Shown: positions 1 to 7,093 of the stretch, piece after piece
How the letters are laid out: each line of letters opens with the position of its first letter
Numbering within the stretch: the stretch's first letter is position 1
Assembly (NCBI GenBank): GCA_026002025.1
Contig: BOAU01000031.1
Span: 1 to 22,055, forward strand
Reading direction: 5' to 3'
Length of the DNA: 22,055 nucleotides
Origin: Spirochaetia bacterium
Lineage (GTDB): Bacteria; Spirochaetota; Spirochaetia; Treponematales; Breznakiellaceae
Notes under the pieces: generated by a model
Told to the model about the DNA's origin: nothing
Seen by the model: only the letters and a program-made list of their open reading frames with translations
The model's database searches: none
Position numbers and translations under genes: made by a program

Positions 1-66
1 ATGCTTGCATTCAACGCATTAAAAAAATCGCCTTTGGGTTTCGGAACAAAGAACGGTTTAAGCGTT

Positions 67-378
67 CTATCCTTTTTCACCTGGGCGGTTTGGACATGAG
101 TCCTTCCACCTCATAGCCGGAAGAGCCTCATTTTTAAAGGCTATCAGATCCACCACCACATCGGCGTCCAGTGCCGCAATGGCCCTGCCGAAGCTTCCCG
201 CCTGTTCTTCCTGGGTGCGGTCGAGTCTGACCCTGGTTACCCAATTCCAGATGCCGCTTTTAACATAGGGTTCGCTTTGTCCCCTGCTTACAACGGTTGT
301 TTCATACCCGTTTTCCACAAGTCTGGGCACAAGATATGTGCCGATATGCCCGCATCCGCCAATAACCACCGCTTTCAT
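67..378 (-). pseudogene. N-terminal fragment of an NAD(P)-dependent epimerase/dehydratase (SDR family)
   Basis: The reading frame encodes 103 residues. The start shows the Rossmann dinucleotide-binding signature of extended SDR enzymes (MKAVVIGGCGHIGTYLVPRL, glycines near residues 7-12). It continues through the second beta strand (TTVVSRG) and the DADVVVDLIAFK strand at about residues 72-82. After FKNEA the expected catalytic region (Ser/Thr and YxxxK) is missing, and the frame ends in about 18 unrelated residues. Neither of the other two minus-strand frames restores the fold in the remaining 66 bases, although one stays open for about 36 codons to the window edge. The ATG has a strong AAGGAGG site that overlaps the fliJ stop, only 14 bases away, so it would be co-translated with the flagellar operon. 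It may be a decayed gene, an internal deletion, or a frameshift whose rest lies outside the window. Confidence 0.6.
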
Positions 379-392
379 CTGCCGCTTCCTCC

Positions 393-845
393 TTAATTTT
401 CACCGTTACTTATCATCTGCCGTATCCGTATTCCGCCAGAGATATCATCTAATATTTTTGTTTCCTCAACAAGCATTTCCCTGCGGTATTCGGTTTTCCG
501 CTTTTCCTTAAGCTTGTCCACGGCCTTCCGGTCACGGGAAGCCTCAATGTAAACCGCCCGGGCTGCTTCAACCTTCAGTTCCGCCTTTGCGGCCTCTTCC
601 AGCAGGCGATCCAGAGTTTGATCAAGACGCATAATATACAGATCATAACTTTGAATTTCTATTGAAGTGTTATTGGGGGAAAAGCGTTCCTTTGCAGCCT
701 TTGTCTTTTCAACGGCGAGGGCCTTGATCTTGTTTTCAATTTCCGTAAGTTCACCGATTGCCCTGCCCAGTTCGATCTCGGCTTCCTGTTCCCGATGCTT
801 CCGTAAATCGAGAACCTTTTCCAGGGAAAATCTGAAACGCTTCAT
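393..845 (-). CDS. fliJ: Flagellar export protein FliJ
   Basis: The product has 150 residues and is almost entirely charged heptad coiled coil, as expected for FliJ. It opens with the family-typical start MKRFRFSLEKVLDLRKHRE. FliJ is the small coiled-coil stalk of the flagellar type III export ATPase: it inserts into the FliI hexamer, resembles the gamma subunit of F1 ATPase, and links it to FlhA at the cytoplasmic export gate. Sequence alone would not separate FliJ from other short coiled-coil proteins, but its place directly after fliI is diagnostic. Its ATG shares one base with the fliI TAA stop (TAATG), so the two are translationally coupled. The last residues are not conserved in the family. 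Confidence 0.9.
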   Translation of the reverse strand: MKRFRFSLEKVLDLRKHREQEAEIELGRAIGELTEIENKIKALAVEKTKAAKERFSPNNTSIEIQSYDLYIMRLDQTLDRLLEEAAKAELKVEAARAVYIEASRDRKAVDKLKEKRKTEYRREMLVEETKILDDISGGIRIRQMISNGEN

Positions 846-2338
846 TAGAGGCTGGGGGGCGCAGAAATTTCATCCGCAGTGTTACTGTCAACAGTATTAC
901 TATTAGCAGTATTGCTGCCGGCTGCGGCAATTTCTTCAGGCGGTATTTTGACGCCGCTGATCCCGCTCATCACCTTGAGTGTTTCCGCAAGGGAGGTTTT
1001 TTCATCCACATCCTGGATAAGGAAATTCTCTATGGATATATGTTTTGCGATAGCCTCATCCACGGCGGGGTTTGAACCGGCCTTATAGGCGCCCATATTG
1101 ATAAGGTCCTCGGTCTCCCCATAGACTGCCATGTTCCGGCGGATAAATCCCGCGGCCTGACTGCTTGCCTTACCGGAAACAACCGGGGCAAGCCGGGAGA
1201 TGCTCTGCAAAACATCGATTGCCGGGTAATGATAGGCCTGGGCCATCTGCCGGGAAAGAACGATGTGGCCGTCCAGAATTCCCCGGACCGTGTCCGCCAC
1301 GGGCTCGTCCATGTCGTCGCCGTCCACAAGGATCGTGTAGAAGCCCGTGATGCTTCCCCTGCCGGAGGTTCCGCTGCGTTCAAGGAGTTTCGGCATGGAG
1401 TCGAACATGCTGGGAGGATAACCCCGGGTTGCCGGAGGTTCCCCGGTGGCAAGACCTATCTCACGCTGGGCCCGTGCGAAGCGGGTTACCGAATCAAAGA
1501 GGAGCATCACATCAAGGCCCTGGTCACGGAAGTATTCGGCAACGGCGGTTGCCACATGGGCGCTGCGGAGCCGGGCCAGGGGGGGGGAATTACCGGGACT
1601 GACAATTAAAACCGAACGGGCCAGGCCCTCAGGCCCCAGATCCTTTTCGATAAAGTCATTTAATTCCCGGCCCCGCTCCCCGATAAGGGCCACCACGTTT
1701 ACATCGGCATTGGTGTTCCGGGCGATCATCCCCATCAGGGTGGACTTCCCCACACCGGAACCGGCAAAGATCCCGAGCCGCTGCCCGCGGCCGACCGCAA
1801 GGAGGCCGTCAATGGCCCGCACCCCGGTGGCAATGCGATCTTTTATCCGGCGGCGCTGTAAGGGGTCAGGAGGATTCGCCATGGCGGGATACATCACCGC
1901 CGATTCAATGTCCCCCTTGCCGTCCGCGGGCCTTCCCTGGGCGTTCAAAACCCGGCCCAAAAGTTTTGGGGACACCGCCACTTCAAGGCGGCCCCCTGAT
2001 GCGATGACCCGGTTCCCCACTTCAATGCCGTCGGTTTCATCGTAGGCCATAAGCTGGACTGCTTCATCCCGGAGTCCTACCACTTCCGCCTCAATGATCC
2101 CATGGGAGCGGCCCTTGGGGGCTTCAATGCGGCATATCTCGCCGATGATCGCCTGGGGTCCCCGGCTTTCAATGAGGAGCCCCTGTACCTTGCTGATATG
2201 TCCCACGCATTTGATAGGATCGATACGCTCGGCGGTTTCAGTATATTTGCGGATTATATCGCTTAAATCAAATTCGTCTGATATATCTGACACATCAACT
2301 CTATCGATCAGGTCAGGCTCAAAAAGGCTGCTCATCAT
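845..2338 (-). CDS. fliI: Flagellum-specific ATPase FliI
   Basis: The product has 497 residues and is homologous to the F1-ATPase beta subunit. It energises and unfolds substrates for the flagellar type III export apparatus as a membrane-associated hexamer. Visible motifs are the Walker A loop GSGVGKST (residues 193-200), the catalytic-Glu region ALIGERGRELNDF (about 217-229), the Walker B strand VMLLFDS (277-283), and the family signature around GEPPATRGYPPSMFDSMPKLLERSG. The usual length is about 440-460. The surplus is an N-terminal extension of about 30 residues and a C-terminal tail with three SNT-type repeats (about 475-489). The start is ATGATG right at the fliH stop (TAATGATG), preceded by GAAGGAC; either ATG could be used. 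A run of nine C on the coding strand encodes part of NSPPL (250-254). Confidence 0.97.
   Translation of the reverse strand: MMSSLFEPDLIDRVDVSDISDEFDLSDIIRKYTETAERIDPIKCVGHISKVQGLLIESRGPQAIIGEICRIEAPKGRSHGIIEAEVVGLRDEAVQLMAYDETDGIEVGNRVIASGGRLEVAVSPKLLGRVLNAQGRPADGKGDIESAVMYPAMANPPDPLQRRRIKDRIATGVRAIDGLLAVGRGQRLGIFAGSGVGKSTLMGMIARNTNADVNVVALIGERGRELNDFIEKDLGPEGLARSVLIVSPGNSPPLARLRSAHVATAVAEYFRDQGLDVMLLFDSVTRFARAQREIGLATGEPPATRGYPPSMFDSMPKLLERSGTSGRGSITGFYTILVDGDDMDEPVADTVRGILDGHIVLSRQMAQAYHYPAIDVLQSISRLAPVVSGKASSQAAGFIRRNMAVYGETEDLINMGAYKAGSNPAVDEAIAKHISIENFLIQDVDEKTSLAETLKVMSGISGVKIPPEEIAAAGSNTANSNTVDSNTADEISAPPSL
1579..1587. repeat. Nine-base homopolymer (G9 on plus, C9 on coding strand) inside fliI
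   Basis: Nine consecutive G on the plus strand correspond to C9 in the fliI coding strand, covering the Asn-Ser-Pro-Pro-Leu codons (residues about 250-254). The frame is intact at this length. It is the longest G/C homopolymer I noticed in the window, and runs of this size are prone to slipped-strand mispairing. Confidence 0.9.
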
Positions 2339-3288
2339 TACTGTCCTTCGGCAGCGGGTTTTGCCTTTGCCTTGATGGGGGACAGTTCCAGAATCTTTGT
2401 TTCTATTTCCGCAAGCTGGCTGGAAATGCGGGCGTCGATTTCCCCGAAGTCGGTTTCGATGATACAGCCGCCGGGATCAACGGTAGAATCCTCCGCCACC
2501 TGTATGCCCTGCACCCCTTCCATCTTCTGGATAAAATTATTGACATGCTCGGTGGTGAGTTTCACATCCGCCATATTCACCCGGATAGTGATATTCCCCC
2601 GTCCCTTTACCTTCTGCAGCGCAGCCGTCACATTTGAGCGCACCACATCCTTTTGGGTTTCGGAGATGATCTTAACAACCTTGCGGGTCATCAGTAATAC
2701 TAAATCTACGATCTGCTGCTCGGTTTCTTCGAGGATCTGTTCCCGCTGTCCCTGTGCCCGTTCAAGCACGGTCTGGACCCGCTCGATCAGGCGGTCCGCC
2801 TCGGCCCTGCCTTCGGCAAAACCCTCTTCCTTTCCGGCGCTCCTCCCCTGCTCTTCCGCCGCTTTCCGTTCAGCCTCAAAAGCGGTTTTGGACTCCTCTT
2901 CGAGTTCTGTGGCTTTTTGCTTTGCATCGGCGATGATCTTTTCCGCCTCCGCCTCCGCATTCTGCTTTAAGGATTGAACATCTTCGGTTTTCCGGGTTGT
3001 TTCAAGGGCCGCTGCATCCCGGGCTTCCTTAAGAATATTTTCAGCCTCCGCCTTTGCGGAATTGATCAGTTCTTTCCGCTCAGATTCCCACTGTTGTTTA
3101 AAGGCTTCGGCTTCCTGCCGCAAATCGTCGGCAGTGGGCCCGGTATATTCTTCTGCGGCCGGAGCGCTCGGAACCGCTTCCTCCTCGGGCATAAAATACG
3201 CCGAATCGGGATACGCTGTGGGAGCTTCCAATAAAACGCTGGAGCCGTTTAAAGTTATTTCACCGGGCCTGAATACCGTTTTCGCCAC
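2338..3288 (-). CDS. fliH: Flagellar assembly protein FliH (regulator of FliI)
   Basis: The product has 316 residues. The N-terminal third is acidic and Ala/Pro rich. A long Ala/Glu/Lys coiled coil (about 50-190) follows, including a glycine-containing segment (EQGRSAGKEEGFAEGRAEAD). The C-terminal domain resembles the V/A-type ATPase E subunit (about 190-310; QIVDLVLLMTRKVVKII..., IRVNMADVKL, and GGCIIETDFGEIDARISSQL). FliH dimers bind FliI, restrain its ATPase activity and dock it at FliN and FlhA. It is longer than the enterobacterial protein (about 235), through the N-terminal region. The start codon is GTG, preceded by AAAGGAAA. The stop overlaps the fliI start. It is separated from fliG by a hairpin-rich 60-base gap. 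Confidence 0.93.
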   Translation of the reverse strand: MAKTVFRPGEITLNGSSVLLEAPTAYPDSAYFMPEEEAVPSAPAAEEYTGPTADDLRQEAEAFKQQWESERKELINSAKAEAENILKEARDAAALETTRKTEDVQSLKQNAEAEAEKIIADAKQKATELEEESKTAFEAERKAAEEQGRSAGKEEGFAEGRAEADRLIERVQTVLERAQGQREQILEETEQQIVDLVLLMTRKVVKIISETQKDVVRSNVTAALQKVKGRGNITIRVNMADVKLTTEHVNNFIQKMEGVQGIQVAEDSTVDPGGCIIETDFGEIDARISSQLAEIETKILELSPIKAKAKPAAEGQ

Positions 3289-3306
3289 TATCAGTTTCCT
3301 TTTAAA

Positions 3307-3320
3307 GTTTCTTTAGAAAC
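3307..3320 (-). promoter_or_regulatory. Small hairpin in the fliG-fliH gap
   Basis: GTTTCT and AGAAAC form a perfect 6-bp inverted repeat around a 2-base centre. It lies four bases after the larger hairpin at the fliG end and about 20 bases before the fliH GTG start. With so short a loop it would form a 5-bp or shorter stem in RNA, so it may matter only together with its neighbour. Confidence 0.5.
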
Positions 3321-3324
3321 CCCA

Positions 3325-3357
3325 GTTGTCTAAAAAATCGAAGATTTTTTAGACAAC
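3325..3357 (-). promoter_or_regulatory. Perfect 15-bp-stem hairpin spanning the fliG stop codon
   Basis: GTTGTCTAAAAAATC (3325-3339) and its exact reverse complement (3343-3357) flank a 3-base loop. The fliG stop (3349-3351) lies inside one arm, so the last sense codons are part of the stem. On the transcript it is followed by UGGGG and not by a U tract, so it is not a standard Rho-independent terminator. A role in mRNA 3'-end protection, processing or partial attenuation between fliG and fliH is inference. Confidence 0.75.
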
Positions 3358-4398
3358 CATCTCATCTTCGCCGCCGCGGGCGACAACGATTTCACCGCTG
3401 TCCTCAAGTTTACGGATAATCGATACGATCTTCTGCTGGGATTCTTCAACATCCTTTAAGCGGATCGGGCCCATAAATTCCATATCTTCCTTGAGCATCG
3501 CCGCGGCGCGCTTTGACATATTCCTGAAAATCTTGTCCTGCACCTCGGCGTCCACCGATTTGAGGGCCTTGGACAATTCCTGGGAATCCACTTCCCGCAG
3601 AACCTTCTGGATAGACTTGTCGTCGATCATAACGATATCTTCGAACACGAACATCCGCTTCTTGATCTCCTCCGCAAGTTCCGGGTCCTCATCTTCCAGA
3701 GATTCGATGATCGTTTTTTCCGATGAGCGGTCAATCATGTTGAGAATTTCAACGATGCCGCCGACACCGCCGGCGGTGGTGTAGTCTTCGCTGGACAGGG
3801 TGGAAAGTTTCTTTTCCAGCACCCGTTCAACTTCCCGCAGCACTTCCGGGCTGGTACGGTCCATGGTAGCAATTCTGCGGGCCACATCGCTCTGCACTTC
3901 GTGGGGAAGGCTCTTGAGTATCACCGAGGACTTATTCGGCTCAAGGTAAGCCAGAATAAGCGCAATGGTCTGGGGATGTTCCTGCTGGATAAAGTTGAGC
4001 AAATGCGCCGGGTCGGTACGGCGGATAAAGTCGAAGGGCCGCACCTGCAAACTTGAGGTGAGCCGGTTGATGATGTCAATTGCCTTCTGGCTTCCCAGGG
4101 ATTTTTCCAGCAGCTCACGGGCGTAATCAATGCCCCCCGAGGTGATGAACTGGTTTGCCATCATCAGTTCCTGGAATTCCTGGAGTATGGAATCACGCTG
4201 GTCAGATTCTATGGTTTCCATCCGGGCAATTTCAAAGGTGAGGGTTTCAATTTCATCTTCCCGGAGGTACTTGAAGATCTCCGAGGAAATTTCCGATCCG
4301 ATAGAGACGAGGAATGCAGCGGCCTTTTCCCGGCCCGTTAAATCCTTTGTGCCCTTTTTCTTTGCCCCGGCAACAACGGGATCGTTTGCTTTTGCCAT
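3349..4398 (-). CDS. fliG: Flagellar motor switch protein FliG
   Basis: The product has 349 residues, the usual FliG length. FliG is the C-ring subunit that binds FliF and interacts with the MotA stator to generate torque and switch rotation. Visible motifs are the EHPQT motif of the middle domain (140-144), the MFVF motif (249-252) that hinges the C-terminal domain, and the charged torque helix in IQKVLREVDSQELSKALKSVD (263-283). Spirochaetes often carry two FliG paralogues; from memory the copy next to fliF is the torque-generating FliG2 type, so this is probably that one. The ATG lies three bases after the fliF stop and has a GGAGGAA site within the fliF end. Its own stop is buried in a perfect hairpin. 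Confidence 0.97.
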   Translation of the reverse strand: MAKANDPVVAGAKKKGTKDLTGREKAAAFLVSIGSEISSEIFKYLREDEIETLTFEIARMETIESDQRDSILQEFQELMMANQFITSGGIDYARELLEKSLGSQKAIDIINRLTSSLQVRPFDFIRRTDPAHLLNFIQQEHPQTIALILAYLEPNKSSVILKSLPHEVQSDVARRIATMDRTSPEVLREVERVLEKKLSTLSSEDYTTAGGVGGIVEILNMIDRSSEKTIIESLEDEDPELAEEIKKRMFVFEDIVMIDDKSIQKVLREVDSQELSKALKSVDAEVQDKIFRNMSKRAAAMLKEDMEFMGPIRLKDVEESQQKIVSIIRKLEDSGEIVVARGGEDEMVV

Positions 4399-4401
4399 TT
4401 C

Positions 4402-6105
4402 CTATTCCTCCGAAAGCCAGGTTCTGATGAGCTGGGCCACATCATCAGGATGTTCCTTGGCCATATTGGCGGCATTTTCCTGAAGTTCCATACGGGTCCG
4501 TTCTTCCACAGACATGGACACATCCACCCCCTGCTCTTCCGCCTCTGCAATGGCGCTTTCCCGAATTTCCTGCTCGCGCCGGGCCCGGGCCTCTTCTTCC
4601 ATCCGCCGTTTCCGTTCTATTGCGCTGGATATGGACCTGAATACAATAAACCCTATCAATAGTAAAGCCAGGGCGGCAAAAAATATCAATACGGTGGTGG
4701 TCATCTGCTGCTTTCTGAAATAAGCGGAATCCTCCACGGAAAACTCTTTACTCCGGTCGAAGGGAATATTCTGCACCGTTACCGAATCTCCCCGGCCGGC
4801 GTTATACCCCACGGCGTTCTGCACCAAAGACGCCGCCGCCCGCAGATCTTCTGCGGGGACGGGGATATATTCACGATCAATGGTGCCGTCGGGAAGGGTC
4901 ACAGGTTTTCCCTTTTCATCGTACTTCCATTTCCACTTCCCGTCGATGTTTACTGAAACCGTCACCCGGTCAATCTGGGGGCTCCGCTCTTCCTGGGTAA
5001 CTTTTTTGTTCAGCTCCTCATTCTGGAAAAGCGTTTCCTGGGTCATCTTGCCGTAAAGATTGGACATATCCTTAAAGGCCGGCGGAGTCTGGCCTTCAAC
5101 ACCGGCGGGGCCTTCGGGATTTGCCCCGGTGCCTTCCCATGAGGTGGAAGAGATATTCTTGGAACGTGTGATGGATGGGACCATTTCCGAATCATCATAG
5201 GCCAGACCAGGGGTCCGTTCTTTAAGGATGATGGGTCCGTATTCTTCCGATTCGGTATTCTTTTTACTCATATCCATATCGATCTTGATATTGAGGTCCC
5301 GCACCCGGTCGGTGGTAAAGGTAGATTGCAGGGAAGCCAAAACCTGCGCCCGGTATTTTGCTTCCAATGTCTGGATTTGTTTTTGTTCCTTTTCAATAAG
5401 ACTGATCCGGTCAAAGGCCGCCATGCCTTCAAAGTCATTGAGGACAAGCCCGGCGGAATCGGTAATAACAATGTTACTGTCAATGAGTCCCTGTACGGCG
5501 AACTTGAGTATCTTCTGGATACCTTCGATCTTCTTGCGATCCTGGGTGATAGTGCTGCCCGGTTTGGGGAAGATGATCACGCTGGCGGTTACCGGTTTCT
5601 GATCGCGGACGAACAGTTCCGTTCCGGGTGATACGATGGTAACGCTTGCGTCATCAATTTCATCCAGGGCCTTGATATGCTCGGTGACCATCTGGGTGAT
5701 GGCCCGCTGGAGATTTACGTTCCGTTCAAAATCGGTGGTGGTCCACCGTTCCCTATCGAAGATCGCCCAGGGGTCCGTCCCCTGGGGAATAAGATCTTCC
5801 CGGATCAGGATGGACCTCATCCGCTTGGCGGTTGCCTCATCGCTTACCTGCACCACTCCCGTGGCGGTAACCGATGTCCGCACCCCCTCTTCGTTTATCC
5901 GGGAAATGATCCGGTCCCGTGCAGCCTCGTCCCGTATGGGCGAGTCAATGACCGGCGCCATGGTAGGCGCGGAAGACACCGAAAAGAGGGCGACAACGCC
6001 CCCGATTGCTATGACGGCAATTCCAATCAGCATGATCCGCTGAACCATGGTCCACTTGCCCCAGAGTCCTGTGATCTGGGCTATAACCTTTTTTAACCAC
6101 TCCAT
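4402..6105 (-). CDS. fliF: Flagellar MS-ring protein FliF
   Basis: The product has 567 residues and forms the membrane MS ring, the base on which rod, export gate and C ring are built. It has an N-terminal transmembrane helix (about 22-42) and periplasmic ring-building motifs (about 45-250, including DPWAIFDRERWTTTDFERNVNLQRAI and VSPGTELFVRDQKPVTASVII). A variable central region precedes a second transmembrane helix (about 469-489). The cytoplasmic tail of about 78 residues ends in EHPDDVAQLIRTWLSEE, the FliG-binding helix. The ATG is preceded by GGGGAGGGGAA. A 108-base gap with three hairpins separates it from fliE upstream, while fliG follows after three bases, so FliF and FliG form a tight translational pair. 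Confidence 0.97.
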   Translation of the reverse strand: MEWLKKVIAQITGLWGKWTMVQRIMLIGIAVIAIGGVVALFSVSSAPTMAPVIDSPIRDEAARDRIISRINEEGVRTSVTATGVVQVSDEATAKRMRSILIREDLIPQGTDPWAIFDRERWTTTDFERNVNLQRAITQMVTEHIKALDEIDDASVTIVSPGTELFVRDQKPVTASVIIFPKPGSTITQDRKKIEGIQKILKFAVQGLIDSNIVITDSAGLVLNDFEGMAAFDRISLIEKEQKQIQTLEAKYRAQVLASLQSTFTTDRVRDLNIKIDMDMSKKNTESEEYGPIILKERTPGLAYDDSEMVPSITRSKNISSTSWEGTGANPEGPAGVEGQTPPAFKDMSNLYGKMTQETLFQNEELNKKVTQEERSPQIDRVTVSVNIDGKWKWKYDEKGKPVTLPDGTIDREYIPVPAEDLRAAASLVQNAVGYNAGRGDSVTVQNIPFDRSKEFSVEDSAYFRKQQMTTTVLIFFAALALLLIGFIVFRSISSAIERKRRMEEEARARREQEIRESAIAEAEEQGVDVSMSVEERTRMELQENAANMAKEHPDDVAQLIRTWLSEE

Positions 6106-6123
6106 ATTCCCCTCCCCAGGAGT

Positions 6124-6192
6124 GCTGATTCAGCAAAGCTGAATCAGCTTGGAGTTTTTCTTTCAGAAAAACTCCCCGGCACTTTAGTGCCG
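6124..6192 (-). promoter_or_regulatory. Three nearly contiguous perfect hairpins between fliE and fliF
   Basis: In transcript order there are three hairpins. The first is CGGCAC/GTGCCG with a 4-base centre (6177-6192). The second is GGAGTTTTTCT/AGAAAAACTCC with a 3-base loop (6151-6175, 11-bp stem). The third is GCTGATTCAGC/GCTGAATCAGC with a 3-base loop (6124-6148, 11-bp stem). They are separated by only one and two bases. The last ends 18 bases before the fliF ATG. None is followed by a U tract. All arms are mismatch-free, which makes chance very unlikely. They may act as an mRNA stability or processing element, or be copies of a genomic repeat family. Confidence 0.75.
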
Positions 6193-6213
6193 CTTTATTT
6201 TATTACCGTGTTT

Positions 6214-6591
6214 CTACCGCACATTAATAATATCTTTCCAGCCCTGCACAAGGCGGCTCAGGATGTTCCGGGTAATGTTCAGGGACATGCCGGCCTTTGC
6301 CTGTGAGATGGTAAGATCGTGAATATCCACCGAATCAGGATCGGTAATGGCCTGTTCCGCAAGGCTTGAGGCAAACTGCTGATCCCCGGAAACCTTGTCC
6401 AGGGACTGGAGCATCACTTGTTCAAAAGTACCGGCGCGGGTAACAGAATCGGCGCCGATGGTTTTCTCAAGCTCCGTAATACTTTTACCGATCCCTGTAA
6501 AGGATTTGCTGCCGGGCGCCATGTGTTTTGGGTTTGTTAAATTGAGGGGAATCTTATCCCCGGTCACCATATTTGCAGAAAGAACGTTCAT
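6214..6591 (-). CDS. fliE: Flagellar hook-basal body complex protein FliE
   Basis: The product has 125 residues. FliE is the small adaptor between the MS ring and export gate and the proximal rod. The conserved part is the C-terminal half: TFEQVMLQSLDKVSGDQQ, DPDSVDIHDLTISQAKAGM and the terminal helix SLNITRNILSRLVQGWKDI, which is how FliE is normally recognised. The N-terminal half is variable, as in the family. The ATG at 6589-6591 has a GGGAGG site, and this site lies in the loop of a short AT-only stem. The gene follows flgC and precedes fliF, as in most flgBC-fliE operons. Confidence 0.95.
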   Translation of the reverse strand: MNVLSANMVTGDKIPLNLTNPKHMAPGSKSFTGIGKSITELEKTIGADSVTRAGTFEQVMLQSLDKVSGDQQFASSLAEQAITDPDSVDIHDLTISQAKAGMSLNITRNILSRLVQGWKDIINVR

Positions 6592-6612
6592 ATATTACCT
6601 CCCAATAATATA
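6591..6612 (-). promoter_or_regulatory. AT-only stem presenting the fliE ribosome binding site in its loop
   Basis: TATATTA (6591-6597) and TAATATA (6606-6612) form a perfect 7-bp inverted repeat around an 8-base loop. The loop holds the GGGAGG site of fliE, and the last stem base is the A of the ATG. An all A/U stem is weak, so the site would stay accessible. Control of translation by this stem is speculative. Confidence 0.35.
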
Positions 6613-6621
6613 AAAGTGAAA

Positions 6622-7083
6622 CTAGCGGCTCCCGATATTCAGGGCCTGCTGGAACATGGCCTTGGCGCCGTCGATGATCGATGCGTTGGCCTCGTAGGCC
6701 CGGGACGCGGCGATCATGTCGGTCATTTCAGTTACGATATCCACGTTGGGCATTTCCACGTAGCCCTGCCGGGGACCGGTCTTGATCGCATCCGGGTGGG
6801 TGGGATCGTAGACCAGTTTATTCTCTGTGGCGTAGTCCTTCTGCACTTCCAGGACCCGCACCCCCTTGCCAATGCCTGTGTCCATGGACTCAGGCAGGAA
6901 GGGCGAACGCCATGACGGGCCTTCGGCACGGGGCCGCATAATCACCCGGCTTCTCCGGTAGGGTCCGCCCTCGGCGGTGCGGGTGGTGGACGCGTTGGCG
7001 ATATTGTCGGCGATCACATCGTTGCGGAGCCTTTGGGCGCTCATCCCCGTGGCCGCTATGTTTATCGAATTAAAAATTCCCAT
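6622..7083 (-). CDS. flgC: Flagellar basal-body rod protein FlgC
   Basis: The product has 153 residues and is a proximal-rod subunit exported by the flagellar type III system. It has the rod/hook family N-terminus with the ANNIANA-like segment (DVIADNIANASTTRT, about 22-36). The C-terminal helix (VDIVTEMTDMIAASRAYEANASIIDGAKAMFQQALNIG) pairs with it in the rod. The ATG is preceded by AAGGAG, whose first bases are part of the flgB stop. There is no cleavable signal peptide, in keeping with type III export. The length is slightly above the usual 134-150 residues. Confidence 0.97.
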   Translation of the reverse strand: MGIFNSINIAATGMSAQRLRNDVIADNIANASTTRTAEGGPYRRSRVIMRPRAEGPSWRSPFLPESMDTGIGKGVRVLEVQKDYATENKLVYDPTHPDAIKTGPRQGYVEMPNVDIVTEMTDMIAASRAYEANASIIDGAKAMFQQALNIGSR

Positions 7084-7093
7084 ATTTTACTCC

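Noticed and set aside
1446..2045. Long open frame (199 codons) on the plus strand inside fliI
   Set aside because: It is the reverse complement shadow of a strongly conserved ATPase gene, with Arg/Ser/Pro-rich composition typical of antisense frames in GC-rich DNA.
3325..3357. Rho-independent terminator after fliG
   Set aside because: The stem is perfect but no U run follows on the transcript, and fliH-fliI-fliJ continue immediately.
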